Source: Monilinia fructicola (lineage: Eukaryota; Ascomycota; Leotiomycetes; Helotiales; Sclerotiniaceae). Taken from it: a stretch of 64,000 bases of DNA. Each line of letters starts with the position of its first letter. The first letter of the stretch is position 1. Location: the NCBI GenBank assembly GCA_008692225.1, contig VICG01000004.1:2709001-2773000 (forward strand), given 5' to 3'. Both the position numbers and the translations under genes were made by a program. The notes under the pieces are model-generated. The model was not told the DNA's origin and ran no database searches. It worked only from the letters and a program-made list of their open reading frames with translations. Positions 1-12,823 of the stretch are shown piece by piece.

Positions 1-3000
1 GTAAATAATGTTTGATAAATCACCACGAAGTACGACTTTCACGAGTGCTTTTTATGTACTAGGTACGTTGAACTGTAACGAATACCAGAATCTCGTGAGA
101 CATTTAAAACACGTTTACGAGTATTAGGTAATCAAGGTCAGGCTCACAATGATTTCATGATTAAATATTGGAAGACCAGACTTCTTGTATATTGAAAGAT
201 TGAACATCTCCAAGGTTGTATTCTCACTCGTATAGATGGCATTGTTGATAAATCACTCGAAAGCACAAAGGAGGCATTGTTCACAACCACTTTGAGATAC
301 ATACCTCTTCCTCGAAAGCAAAACATACATGTTTGGAGACAGCAAGTACAGGTCCCTAAAACCAAGTCTGACATACTCCCAAGCCTGAAATGAGCTCTAG
401 CTTTTACATTCGAATCACGTGGTGCATATATTGCATTCAATTCTGTATATTTCCGTATGATCCATTTCTCCTGTCACGCGTTATTTCATTCCATCTCTTT
501 TGTCTATTCTGAAAATTCAATTCGCTTCACTGGTCTTCATGTGTAGTATCACCATGGTGGATGGCTATATGATAAAGACATGACTGCAAAGAGTGGCCCA
601 GGAGTCGTGAGAAATGTGAGCAGCTCACCTAGAGGACAAAAAACATGCGTGATCGACTGTTCAGATTTTTCAACGGTATGGCTGAGGGAGTTATCCTTCG
701 GTCCCAGGTGTCATTAAAGCAATAGACATGGAAAAAAGATCTCCAATGATATTTTTAATTTTTTATTGAAGGTTATATTCGATTTACATCAAAGGTATGG
801 TTCCTAAACAGAAGATCAGATAGCTAGCTCTACAGCCTTTCTACCCTCACAATTTGTTCCAGTTAGTAATCATGAAAGCTTCAGTACACAAATGCGCATA
901 TATGACTTCAAAGTAGAAATGCAGTTCTCCGATTCCAAAAACGAGAGTCTAAGAGACATAAATTCCCATTGAAATTCGGGTTGATACTTCAATCCCGATG
1001 TGCCCAAACTTGTAATCAAGCCAAGATCAGCATGAGACAGCCCTATGAAACTCAATATTCTTACTCTATTTGAAAGCTGGAAATACTTGGTTCTCGTTTC
1101 GCTCATTCTCGCCCTTCACATCATCATCAGGTCTGACCATACATTTGCTGCTGTTATATTTAAATATTACTGTGTATTGGAACTCATATCGATTTCTGAT
1201 GATCTCAGAGGTCCCGGAATAACTGTAGTTGACAAGACTTGACATATTTTCAATTGCAAGTCGTAATCTTCTCTTCATAAGACCTTGGTGAGTTGAGTTC
1301 CAAGGTTGGACCGTGGACTAATTTTCAGGACGGGGAGCTTCAAAGTACTCCGTAGAAAATCGAATGATAGACCTGGCCCACCATTCATATGTTAGTATCT
1401 GAAAGAACACCGGTATAGAATCTTGTAGGGAATCCCGTTTGTCTCCACAAGAGCACCCCGTCTCGTCGTATAATCGAAGTCAAATATATTAGTCTAACTC
1501 AAGCTACTTGAGGTAAATGAGTATCGGTATTCAAGAATAGTTTACTTGAAATGTAGAAATAGATGTTGCGAAGGGAAACATGAGTCCGGACACAATAACC
1601 TTAGTAGATTATGATTATATAAATATAATTCACAACGGGGTGATGATTACTTACCTGCCGGCATGTCATTGACTCTTCCCAAGTACCAAATAAACGAACC
1701 AATTTCAATTATATTATCACATGAATATCACTGACTATCAATATATTTGTTTGATCTCTACCGGCTAAATGGTTGGATGTGTGGCTTTTGTGACGTTCCC
1801 CTGCGTCGTAAGCCAAAGCCGTTGTCCTGTACATAATACAAGAGAACTAAGTATATTTTCCCCACTAACCTTAAAATAAGGCTTAATCCACCTCGATGAA
1901 ACGAAATATCCATACTTACAGTACTGTATCGTCGTCATTCATCCATGGTCGAGTCGTCGATCATCAAAAAGTCTTGCCCTATGAATGGAATGAATACTGT
2001 ATTGTGAGAACCGACATGGGGATCTTCTCCATTTCAGAAGTTTCTATGCATAGATACAGTAGGGAGGGACATGATGACACCCGGTAAATCATATAAATTA
2101 TCCTTGCTCTCCAAAGGACAACAACGACACCGACAACGACAACGACAATGACAACAACAGCAACAGCAACAGATTGATGACCCTTCTCTTTTGGAGATTC
2201 TAATCAATCTTATAGAAACTCATGAGGTCACAATGGCAAGGTCATGCAAAGGAAAAGGAGAAGAAAGACCTGCCGATATTTATGGTCATAAAAACTCTAT
2301 GTAAATAAATAAAGGCATGAAAAAGAATTCCAAGGCTCTCTGAATATTACCCATACAGGATAATATGGCGAAAGGTTAAGTTACCTACTAAAGGCTACAT
2401 ACAGCCAGTACCTAGAACTAGAACTACAGTAGAACTACTCTGTAGAACTAGAACTAGAACTACCTAGAACGCATGGTCAAGGATTTAACATCTGGTACCA
2501 GAGTCGGCTGTTTGTTAACGGTCAAGAAACTCAGTCCGACACTTACTTAGGTCACCCCTTACCACTTCGAGGATATATAAAAAAAGACCGATCACTTGTA
2601 ATCGATATTCTCCATTCTTTCCTTCTGGACGCGTAACAACTGAAGACTATGTACTTGAGTATGTGCATTGTGGAATGATAGAATTCCATTCGATCCACTT
2701 GGATTTAATGAACATTGGAGAGAGAATAGAACCTCGGTGCTTGAGCTCGAATGTTTTTGAATTTGTGATACGGTAACACTGCAACTACTCGAGTAGATGC
2801 GGAGACAACACGTATGATTGATTACCTTGATATCAGCAAGTCATTATGTATCTGATACGTGCTCTTGTATATCTTTTTACTTGGATAAGATGCGCATGAG
2901 ATGATGAGGGAGACTGAAATTTCGATTTAGTTTTTTTGGTGCTCATTTGTTTCGTACTATAACCTTAGCTAGGTCATACTGTATTGTGATGCTCTAATGT

Positions 3001-4255
3001 GTGTAATAGAGAGAGGAGACCGCAAAACTGATTAACCTAATTACTCGAGTATAATTAGCTAGTATTATCCAGATTTATATTGGAAAACTTGATTATACTG
3101 ATAAAATCTCTAGTTTTGTCGTTTTTTATATAACAATACTAGATTTTTAACTTAAATTGGAGTATTCAATACTTTTTTAAAGAATCGATATAATTTAGAG
3201 TAAGATCTTATATTATTATTTAAATAAATCTTAAAATATTTTAGTAAGTAATCTATTTATTATATAATTATCTTTCAATTTAAGAATTGAGAGTTATAAC
3301 CTACAATATATACACAAAAATCTATATAAAATATTATATACTCCAGTACACTTGAATACTTTGATAGATAAGAAACCTCTTTGTACCGAAATCTGATCAA
3401 TCGAATTTTTCAAATCCGGTATAAATCAGGTTTTGCTGCATATGCAGAAGAATTACGCGCAGTAGACGCATCCTCTTCTTAGTCTTGACCATCCTTCCAG
3501 ATCTCTTATACCCTTCTTCCAGAATATGGCATGTTGGGACCCCCATCTTCTCTTCACGAGATTATCCTAGCTCTTATACCAACCCAATGGCGAGGCTGAG
3601 CTAGAAAATAGAAAGATGTCAAGCATCTCCATCCGGGATATGCACGGTTTGTCCGAAGCTTCCAGTGAAGAATCTGAAGATACACATAATCTGAATTGTT
3701 CAGAAAGACTCGCAGACGAACGCGCGCTTCCCGTCAATCCAATATTCATCACAACCTCCTTAATGTCCCAGTACCCCCACAATTTCTCCTGACATTCCTC
3801 GGATTCTCTCCACCTGTGGTCCAGACAAGATAACCAAGCCGCGAATCTTCTGTGTTACATGTTGAAATTGGGGTATGGTTCAACCAAACCATCCTGGCTG
3901 GAAGGTGTATGTCTACGTAATTCATGAGGTCCTTGTTCCTGAAAATCACTGAGAAGGGGTTGATCTGGTAATATGGATCTCTCCGCTATAGAAAATATTC
4001 CCATTTAAACTTTCTTTCTCATATGGATGTAGGGAGAGGTTTATTTGTAGGTCTTGTTTTTCTCGTAAATTCTATTTCATCTGCTGAAACTCTATCTGCT
4101 TTTTGGTTATTTCTGCCTCTATCTCTTTCCTGCATCTGTATTGATCTGTTTTTCATTTCTGGAGATACCCATTAGTTTTGCTTCTGATCTATCGGCCATT
4201 CAATTTGATATCAAATTCCACTCCTTTGCCAATAAACCATATCGCATCTTCCACA
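1..4255. other. gene-free stretch with AT-rich patch
   Basis: I see no coding frame with family resemblance or fungal codon use here; the open frames are short and overlap in several frames. It contains a CAACGACA/CAACAG-type low-complexity run at about 2117-2172, a GAACTA-rich run at about 2410-2465, two copies of the palindrome TACTCGAGTA (2786-2795, 3042-3051) and a strongly AT-rich patch at about 3100-3350. No inverted repeats were recognised around the AT patch. Confidence 0.6.
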
Positions 4256-5178
4256 ATGGCGAACTCACGTCTCTACACACCAAAACCCATCACGGACATT
4301 TTCACGGGCAGATACAGATATCAACCGCCGAAACTGCCGCCGTACAGTCCCCATGAAGGTTTTGATCTTGGGTCTGGGTCGAACTGGAACTGCATGTAAG
4401 TTCTACTCTACTGAATTCCTCCCAAGCAAACTACTAACCAACCGCACAGCAATGAGAGCAGCCATGCGCGAACTAGGCTACGTAGATACATACCACATGA
4501 TGTCAGCCAGTATCGAGAACCCTCCCGACTGTCTCCTTTGGCGCGATGCCTTTGACGCCAAGTACCACAACGGCCCCGCCTTCACGCGCGCAGACTGGGA
4601 CCAACTCCTCGGGCATTGTCAAGCAGTCTGTGATTGGCCCGCTGTTGCTTTCGCCCCTGAACTCATCGCCGCTTACCCCGAAGCCAAAATCATCCTCACC
4701 AACCGCGACGTTGATTCCTGGCATGCATCTACTCTCAAGACGGTCAATTGGGCGTGAACGATTGGGAATTGGAGAAATTAAAGGGCTGGAGTTGGGCTGC
4801 TGGCATGTATAAAGCCCATGCTGCAAGAATTCTTCGATTGTTTCTTTCAAGGTGATTTTTGAGAACAAGGGCAAACAAATATATACTGAGCATTATGAGA
4901 ATGTGAGGAATATTGTGAAAGCAATGGGACCGGCCGGGGAAGGCAGATTATTGGAATACAAAATTACGGATGGATGGGAAAAACTGTGCGAGTTTTTGGG
5001 AGAGGCGGTTCCCAAGGATAGACCATTCCCAAAGGTCAATGATAATAATGATTTCATTGCTCGATCGAGGTGGAGGAATAGATGTCAAGCGATGAATGTG
5101 GTATTTAGATATATTTGTATACTGGCTGGAAGTGCATTGGTATACATTTGTTTGATGAGGATTTGGAATATGTTGTAA
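4256..5178 (+). CDS. P-loop sulfotransferase (Sulfotransfer_4 family), frame broken in this sequence
   Basis: The family transfers sulfate from PAPS; substrates of the fungal members are mostly unknown. After the start at 4256 and a Pro-rich leader comes the 5'-PSB P-loop region LILGLGRTGTA, then AAMRELGYVDTYHM, the 3'-PB region IILTNRDVDSWHAS and a C-terminal LLEYKITDGWEKLCEFLG block with PFPKVND, all typical of the family. A final hydrophobic segment (about the last 25 residues) suggests a tail anchor. One intron fits at 4396-4449 (CTAAC branch). The reading frame is interrupted four times: at the C run 4349-4352, G run 4750-4752, A run 4811-4813 and T run 4856-4860. Changing each run by one base gives a continuous frame of about 288 residues. 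I see no stop codon created by a substitution. It is either a recent pseudogene or carries sequence errors. Confidence 0.83.
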
Positions 5179-5477
5179 GTTGGATGGAGGGGTAGCGGGG
5201 TGACTTCGGAAGAGATTAGAATTGTAAATTTGGGATTATTCTCGTCTTTTTACAAGGAGTTAATGATTGGAGTATTGGGTTTTAGATTCTGGTCAAAATG
5301 GATATGTAAGGCAAAAGAAAGTAAAGGACAGTAAGGTAAGAGATGATACTTTGCTTGTATACTTTGAGCCTTTTGTATTTGGGGTTACTACTTTTTTCTA
5401 TTGTATCTTCATTGATAGCATATATATGTATATATATATATATTCATTAGCTATAGTTATATCAAATCGATTATAGA

Positions 5478-5676
<199 letters not shown>

Positions 5677-7150
5677 TATATCCCATCTTCAAAGGACGTT
5701 GAATTTGGTCTTAGAAACAATAAGTTCATTTACATATTCTACCTACATCGTCTCGATTACATATTTCCATCCTGGTGATCCTATACGTTCAAATCGTGCC
5801 ATTAGCTCAGCTTGCATGAATACCAATGTGCTATATATAGTCCCTAAGGTTTCAATCCTAACAATATCAGATTTAGCATCACGACTATATATCCCATACA
5901 CATTACTCCAGCTATCTCAATCTTTTTCACAATCCCAATTCTAGTAAGATCTCATTCATGCGTGATTCAACTAATTTTCTCCCAGTCTAATTTCATTTAG
6001 CGACGCTACTAGCACCTCGTCTCTCAAACTTCCACGCGGAAACTCATACCAATCAAGAATGGCAGAACTATATACTCGAGTATATCGCTAGTATCAGCAC
6101 ACCGATGAATCTAATCAAAAAGATTGAGAAGGTAAAGAGACGGAAGTATTTACGAAATCTTACGTGCCAGGCTTACCAATGGCTTGGATATCCCTAGTAT
6201 AGTAGTTTTAAGTAGTAGAAGTTACGAGTCTAGAATTCGGCATAGGCTAGAGAGTAAGGTTATGATAATCATCAATCCCACAACATGCAACGAACAACCC
6301 ATCACAGCTCCCCGTCATTTTCTTCACATCAACGACGAATCTAATACCCTAATCCTAATAATGATGCCCGAGAACCTCGGATGAGAATGCTCTATTAGAT
6401 AAGCCAACCATTCGATTACACATATATAGCCTTATATACATAGATAGATGCCCTCTACAATCAGATGCTATTCCACCCTACAGGATTTCCACACAGCACA
6501 CGATCAACCGCACGCAATCTTATAATCTCAAAATAGAACGATACCCATCCCGTCCCAATCCTGCGGCAGGAACTCCATCATCCACTTCGAGGTGACGCGT
6601 ATAGAGACGTATGTATAACCAATTGCTAGATGAACGAGAGAGTGGAGATTCGTACTTGCTCGGGGTTTGTCTGCTCCCGTATCACGAGTCGATCTGATTC
6701 TGGGGTGGATGTATATGTTTGCGGACGAAGTAAGGATGAAAGGGTCTGGGTATGGACTGTGTTGTTGAAGTGTGGATATTGATATGAGGAAAATTATTGG
6801 TGGTCGGGTTCGGTTTCGACTAATAAATGGTAATGGTCAGGAGTCACGGTGGGATTCTCAGTGGTTTTTGGGCCCATGCTTGAATTGGAAGTTTTGTGTT
6901 ATTTGTGGTACTCGAAAAGGCACCTTTATGAGTATATATATGTACGTATAAATCATATTGATGGTATATCCAATTCTCTCTTCCTAGCGTAAAAAATCCT
7001 CTGAACAAGTATGTAGCAGGAATAGAAAAGGTGTCGTATATACAGTAAAAAACCGACCAGAACTCCACCAGAATGTTTTTAAATAACACTTGCTTGCCCT
7101 TTTCCTGGACCAACATGCAAACCCAGCCCCTACCCAGATAATAACGGAAC
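5677..7150. other. intergenic, no gene seen
   Basis: Separates the convergent sulfotransferase and arylsulfotransferase genes. It contains one TACTCGAGTA palindrome (6073-6082). Short open frames here have no recognisable content. Confidence 0.55.
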
Positions 7151-9019
7151 CTAAGCCCCTAGGTCTCCATTCAACAAACCAACCCGTTCTTCTTTCTCCT
7201 CCAAATCATCGCTTCCCTTATTCCAACCATCCAGCCCCGTGATCCCCGCAAACGCCATCAGAGTCAACAACGGCCAGCTACTCGACCCCTCAATCTTACT
7301 GGCTTCAACGACCAAATCTGCATACTAGTATTAGTATTGTAGATTCCGATATCTTAAAAAAAAGAGTCGCTTACTTTTTCCAAATTAACATCTAGCGGAA
7401 AACTTACTCCTAATAGCTCTTCCTCCCCCGTCACATGTATTAAGACTTCCCATCCCTTCACCCTCAGATATCTTGGATACAAGTGAGGAATTTCGAATTC
7501 CGTTTCAAAACTAGTTTTGTCCGCGTAATCTAAAGTTTTCCACTCTTCTTCTCCCGCTTCAGCACTATCGGCCCCTTGTAATAGCCACCTTTGAACTTCC
7601 GTTGCTCCATTCCAACTCACATAAAAACTCAACCAGTCTGACCATTGGTCAATATGCGCACGTCAGGATCGGTGGTGGGCCAACCATGCCACTCAAATTT
7701 AAAGGTTCGATATGATTGGACTTCTCCTTCTCCAAACCGACTTCGCGGTCCGAAATGTACATCGCAAATAGCCGTTCCGTTTGTACTTACTCGGTGAATG
7801 CGCCTGTGTTTCCATAGCCGATAATTACGTGACATCGTCGAGCATCTGAAGGTTTCCTTGCGAAACGGAGTGAATCTCGGTGGGGTTCATGTATTCGCGA
7901 ATGATTTTTACCGTCATCTTAACTTCATCGAGGAGAGGAGAAGACCACGGGTAGCATTTTCCGGGATGGCCATCATCGCCTCCATTGTCGAACAATGAAA
8001 TGCCGTTCGATTATGGCGCCAGCGGGCATCATGTTGATATGCGAAATTGGTAGCTCTCCCCCCGGAAGATCAGTGAACATATTTTTTTTGCCTCCGAGAA
8101 TCCAGATAATATCTCCAGTGGTGCCGTTTAAGTATGTAAGAGAATGAAAATATCTGCTGGAAATGAGAAAGTTGCCCTTTTGCGTCCTTGTCGATACTGT
8201 TTATGTGGAAGAAGTCAAACGCAGAGTTTACTCCTCCGTTTCCATCTGGCAAATCCCTCAATGTATCGGAAATAGAATAATGATCTGCCACTCTCCATTC
8301 GAACACGAGCTCTCCAGTCGCCAAATCGATTCTTGTATAAACACAATCCCAGACATCCTTGAGGTATTCCAACGTATGATAAATTGGCCACGACAACATC
8401 GTAGAATGGTAATGAGCGCAGTACCATTTTCGGGTAATGGTAAATCGTGTAAATCGCCGGCGAGACCGTTTGCAGCAATGACTTGTGAACCTCCCTATAA
8501 TGTTTATCAAGCTGCGCCAAGTCAGTAAAATACTAACATCCACGATGGAAGATATGATTGACATATATATATTATATATGTGTGTGTACATATCTGTACA
8601 CTAACCATGTAATAAACTCCTGCACCATGACCCTGCACAGCATCCGTTCCAGCCCCAAAATGTCAAATATTTTTCTCCCAAATACTCTTGTACCTGAAGA
8701 TTATATTACTTGATCATAACCTCCCTTGGACCAAATTAAATTTCCTGCTGAATCCAAAATCATTGCACCTGGCTCACTGACAGACTTGCCTCGAGGACTA
8801 AATACCAATACAAATTCATTTCACATAATGAGCTCGTCCTTACTATATTCAAACGCGGGGGGAAACGACATCAGTTGACATGTAGTTATGAACTGGATAT
8901 GCCCCATAGCTGCCAGCATCGAAAGCATCGTCATGATAAGCAGGCCCTCCCTCAGCAGCAAGCGTGGAGATAGGCAAGAGGAAGGTGAGAAGAGGAAACA
9001 ACAATGCCTTCAAGCCCAT
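7151..9019 (-). pseudogene. secreted arylsulfotransferase-like protein (Arylsulfotran_2), heavily frameshifted
   Basis: The start at 9019 gives a signal peptide (GLKALLFPLLTFLLPISTLA). Successive frames then give SPRGKSVSEPGAMILD, GHGAGVYYM, the block IDLATGELVFEW, HINSIDKD, TGDIIWILGG, CDVHFGP, SFYVSWNGATEV and a C-terminal hydrophobic segment ending at 7151. This order matches fungal Arylsulfotran_2 proteins, whose activity is mostly inferred by homology to ASST beta-propeller sulfotransferases. An intron fits at 8605-8512, with another near 7374-7327. I count about a dozen single-base indels, most in runs (for example the C run near 8866 and the G run in GGGGC near 8650), but a few are not obviously in runs. 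No substitution stop codon was noticed. The gene as read cannot make a full protein. It is a decayed gene or one full of sequence errors. Confidence 0.82.
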
Positions 9020-9908
9020 GATAAGCTGACGGACAAAGAATAAGAGAATGGAAAGAAATATGTCATTTACTGTAAGACTTTTGGAAAGGAATGAATGAAT
9101 GATAATAAATGACAAGGGGAAGAGAATCAGATCAGACCAGATCAAAAGCTACCAGGATATTGAATGAATTGATTGACTCCTAGATATACTTTGGAAGCAT
9201 AAAGGTAGATTAACTCCTATGATAGATATATGTATGTGGGACCATTTCCAAGTTGGTTGATTGTCAGTATTGTCAGTATTGCGAAGGAAGAAGTCATTGA
9301 AGTAGCAGTCTACTGTCTCTAGTATGACTGACACATATGAGAATACCAACTGTGCTTCATAGTTGGAGCGTACTAGGTAGTAATTCTGATCACAATTGAC
9401 TAATTAGGTAATATTGAGGCATTGGTATAAGGCGTAGGTAGGTGTAGGTATAAGCAGTATTCGTACGTAATTCGCAATAACTCCTCAAAGTTCATCCATC
9501 CTAGATATCACAGAGTACTAGTAGGTTCTTCGATATTCCTACCTAGGTTGATCAAGCTAATAGTACCTAGACAGAGTCGATACTTCGGGATGGGTGTTTG
9601 GTATTGGTTTGGGTTTCGGTGTTGGTTTTGGTGTTGGTGTTGGTCCTGGTCTAGTGAAGTAAATGGAGATAGATATCGATATGTCTGCCTACTAGAACTA
9701 TATCTAATACTCTTAGGTCTGCAACAAATAAATCTATAAACTGCCCAGGTGATTAAAACTAAAGTAGAAACAAGAAAGAAAAAGATAAAATTCAAATCCA
9801 GATTCAATCCAGATTCAAATCCAAAATATACGGTGGAGCAAAATTACGACGCGCCAAGACATTTCGGATGGGCGCTTGTTCCCCGCGCTTCTCGTTTTCT
9901 TCTACTTA
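9020..9908. other. intergenic, no gene seen
   Basis: Upstream region of the arylsulfotransferase gene up to the inverted-repeat element. Only GT/GGT low-complexity runs (about 9600-9655) and TAGGTA-type short repeats are visible. Confidence 0.5.
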
Positions 9909-9949
9909 GAAGGATCCACGGGCCAACTGAACACACTGGCCAACTGAAC
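9909..9949 (+). repeat. left terminal inverted repeat
   Basis: Contains two direct copies of GGCCAACTGAAC; pairs with 10857-10897 with one mismatch in the first 40 bases. Confidence 0.85.
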
Positions 9950-10856
9950 GCGCTAGACCCTTTTAGGTGATGTACAGGCAATATTCCATTTTTAAAGATA
10001 TATTAACTTTAATACTTTATTATTGTTTATATATATTTTTAATAATAATGCTATTTTGAATAATATATTCTTTTTTTAATATAATTAATAAAATCTTTAA
10101 AAAATAATTATAATTTTAAATTTATAATAATAAAGCTTTTTAATAGATTTATTTATCTAATTTATAAACATTAAATATAAAAACAACTATACAATATTAA
10201 ATCTTTTAATTTTACTATAATTAATTAAAAAATATATAAATTACTTTTTTATAAGTATTTTATAAAGCTTTATTTTATTAAATTAAAATTATTAGTTAAA
10301 ATTAATAATAATTTTTTTAAAAAAAGAATAAGTTAAAAAGATTAAGTTTCTTTAAAAAAAACTATAAAGATTTACAATATTTATAAAAAAAAACCATATT
10401 TTTTAATTATATATATATATAAAGTAATTATAATTTAATTTAATAAGTAAACTAATAATAAACTTAAATTAATATAATATATAAAAAAATTATTTAAATT
10501 TGAAATAAAAACAAAGATTATATAAAAAATAATATATAGTTATATTAAATAATTATAGATTTTATTTAAATATAACACTATAAAATAATATTTAATAGCT
10601 TTGAGAAAATCAAAAAATATTCTATTTTTTATTTAAGAAAGAGATTATTAATTTTGATTTTTAAGTTTTTTATATAATTTGAATAATATAATTAAGAAAA
10701 AAGTAATAAGTTTAATTGTATAATATATAAAGATTAGTTTAATATTATTTAAAAAGTATAATTATTATAATTTGATTTAATATTGAATATAATAATAGAA
10801 ATAATACTAGAAATTTAGGTTGAAGCTTGAAAGCGGTGACCTAATTAGGTTAGACT

Positions 10857-10897
10857 GTTCAGTTGGCCAGTGTGTTCAGTTGGCCCGTGGATTCTTC
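10857..10897 (-). repeat. right terminal inverted repeat
   Basis: Reverse complement of the left terminal repeat, again holding two copies of the 12-mer GGCCAACTGAAC, and followed directly by TA. Confidence 0.85.
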
Positions 10898-12823
10898 TAT
10901 CCAGTTGAAGATTTGAAAGGCAACTCGTAACATCAACCACATCAACTACATTCTCACTCACTCACTCACCAACCACATCAATCATATCAGCCATATCACT
11001 CATTTACTCGTCATCATCATCATCATTATACCACCCATACGTAATCCTAAACTTACGAGCATCTCCTTTGTATTGACTCGATATCTAATTGAACCTTCCT
11101 CACCTATCCTGCCCGCCCGCCTATTCCCACCTATGTCCACCATAAATTGTACATCCTAATTTCCTAATTGACCTCACTTGTTTGATGATGAATGAATGAA
11201 TGAATGGCCCATTATTCATTCTATCAATAGATGAAACTTCTTTGATCGTCTCCTCCACATCCTCATTTTTAATTTTATACATGGTATATCGCCCTACCGT
11301 CCCAAAGTTCCCAACACCCTTACCGTTTCATCTAAAAGTTATATTTTCGTAATTCATACTGGTATTTGATAAACTAGGTATAATATCAAAACAATGACAA
11401 GCATATCTTAACCGATCATCATATCATGGGTGTATGTATGTTTATGGGATGAGTCCTGAGGTCTGAAAGGGAATTCAGTCATATCCAACACATCTATAGT
11501 ATCTCAATTGAGTTATCCATCGGTACTCTATTCTCTCCTTTTAGAGGCAAACTCAAACATCATGGGCCCTCCAAATCTCTAATGCTTCTCCCTTCAATTG
11601 ACTCCAGAGTAGTAACTAAAATAGTAATTATAGTCCTCTTTCTTACTTTCTTTCCACATGCAACTTTTCAGACCACTGACTACTGACCACTGATTGTGTC
11701 CTGTCAAACTCTCAAACTGTTCAACCGTTCAATGACTCAAATTACACGCACTGGTGGTACACTACCGAGACAGACTCCGGTATACAGGGGCACCTGGGGG
11801 AAGTTTTCTTTACCCAGTGGAAGACGTAATCGGAATTGGACTAAAGTTAATGCCGTGTTAGTTGAACATTTGAAAACCATTCAATCCTTGAACTTCTTCC
11901 CGAGCATCTATATATTTATTAATTTAGTTACTTACTTGTGATAATATTTTATTATAATTCATTGACCCGTTGATTGAACTACTAGCTATTAATATTCTAT
12001 CCCTGCTTAACCGAATCTACCGAGACGAGTAATTACATTCATTCCTGTTGTGTTCAATCATCAAAACAGGGTCAAAAAGGGAATCTAGGCGAGAGAGACA
12101 TCATCAGTCTTTACGAAAATGCATAACTTTTAGGGGATGTAGGGACTACTGGGACTACTGGGACTACTGGACTACTGGGACTACTGGGACTACTGGACTA
12201 CTGGGACTACTGGGACTACTGGGACTTAGAAGTTGGGATCTCGGGTGGATAATGAAAAACATTCAAACCTTTTTTCAATCAATCCCTCCCTTGTGAATCC
12301 CCGTCCTTAGGCAGGAAGTATAATTCTGAGATTAATGATGAGGATGATGATGTATGTCCCATACGCAAACGTTTTGTGCATACATCACTCACTCACTTGC
12401 CACACCGACTCACTCACTAATAAGGATAAAGGGATGGAGGTTTATTCCACTACAGTATCCACGAGGAGAAAGTATACAGTAGCGATATCCGAGTTGCAGA
12501 GAACTTCCGAAATGCTTTAATTGATCATTGATGAAGTTCGAATCTTAGAGTTTCAAGAGAATTTCATCTCTTTTACTTTGCCCTATACATTCATTTCTCC
12601 GCATGATCCATCATCCAGTTTCCCTTCTATCCTTTCCTTTTTTCCTTCTTGGCACAATTCTTGACCCATCTGCCCGATCTCTCTCTCCCATTCAAATTCT
12701 CTCTCTTGTTTTTGAATCGAGTCGTCGATTTGTACTTTGCATTCTTTTGGCCTTGGCGATTGTTTTCATATGATTCTTTGAGGTTTTGTTCGATTCATCC
12801 AAATCTTCGGATGGAAATAGACA
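10898..12823. other. intergenic, no gene seen
   Basis: Between the mobile element and the MFS gene. It is rich in short CATCA and ACTCACTCACC runs and a pyrimidine-rich leader just before the MFS start (about 12550-12700). It includes the 9-bp minisatellite at 12142-12227. Confidence 0.5.
12142..12227. repeat. GGGACTACT minisatellite
   Basis: About ten tandem copies of GGGACTACT, some shortened by one base to GGACTACT. Confidence 0.9.

Larger units (their letters stand above)
9909..10897. mobile_element. 989-bp TIR element with TA target duplication and AT-only core
   Basis: The left end (from 9909) and the reverse complement of the right end (to 10897) match over about 40 bp, reading GAAGRATCCACGGG followed by two copies of GGCCAACTGAAC separated by ACACT. 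Both ends abut a TA dinucleotide (9907-9908, 10898-10899), which fits the TA target duplication of the Tc1/mariner superfamily. The interior from about 9980 to 10815 is almost pure A/T with no open frame, while the ends keep normal base composition. It is therefore a non-autonomous (MITE-like) copy or a copy whose coding core was destroyed by repeat-induced point mutation. The paired 12-mer near each end would suit transposase binding. Confidence 0.85.

Noticed and set aside
3100..3350. AT-rich patch as a second transposon like 9909-10897
   Set aside because: No terminal inverted repeats or target duplication could be seen at its edges.
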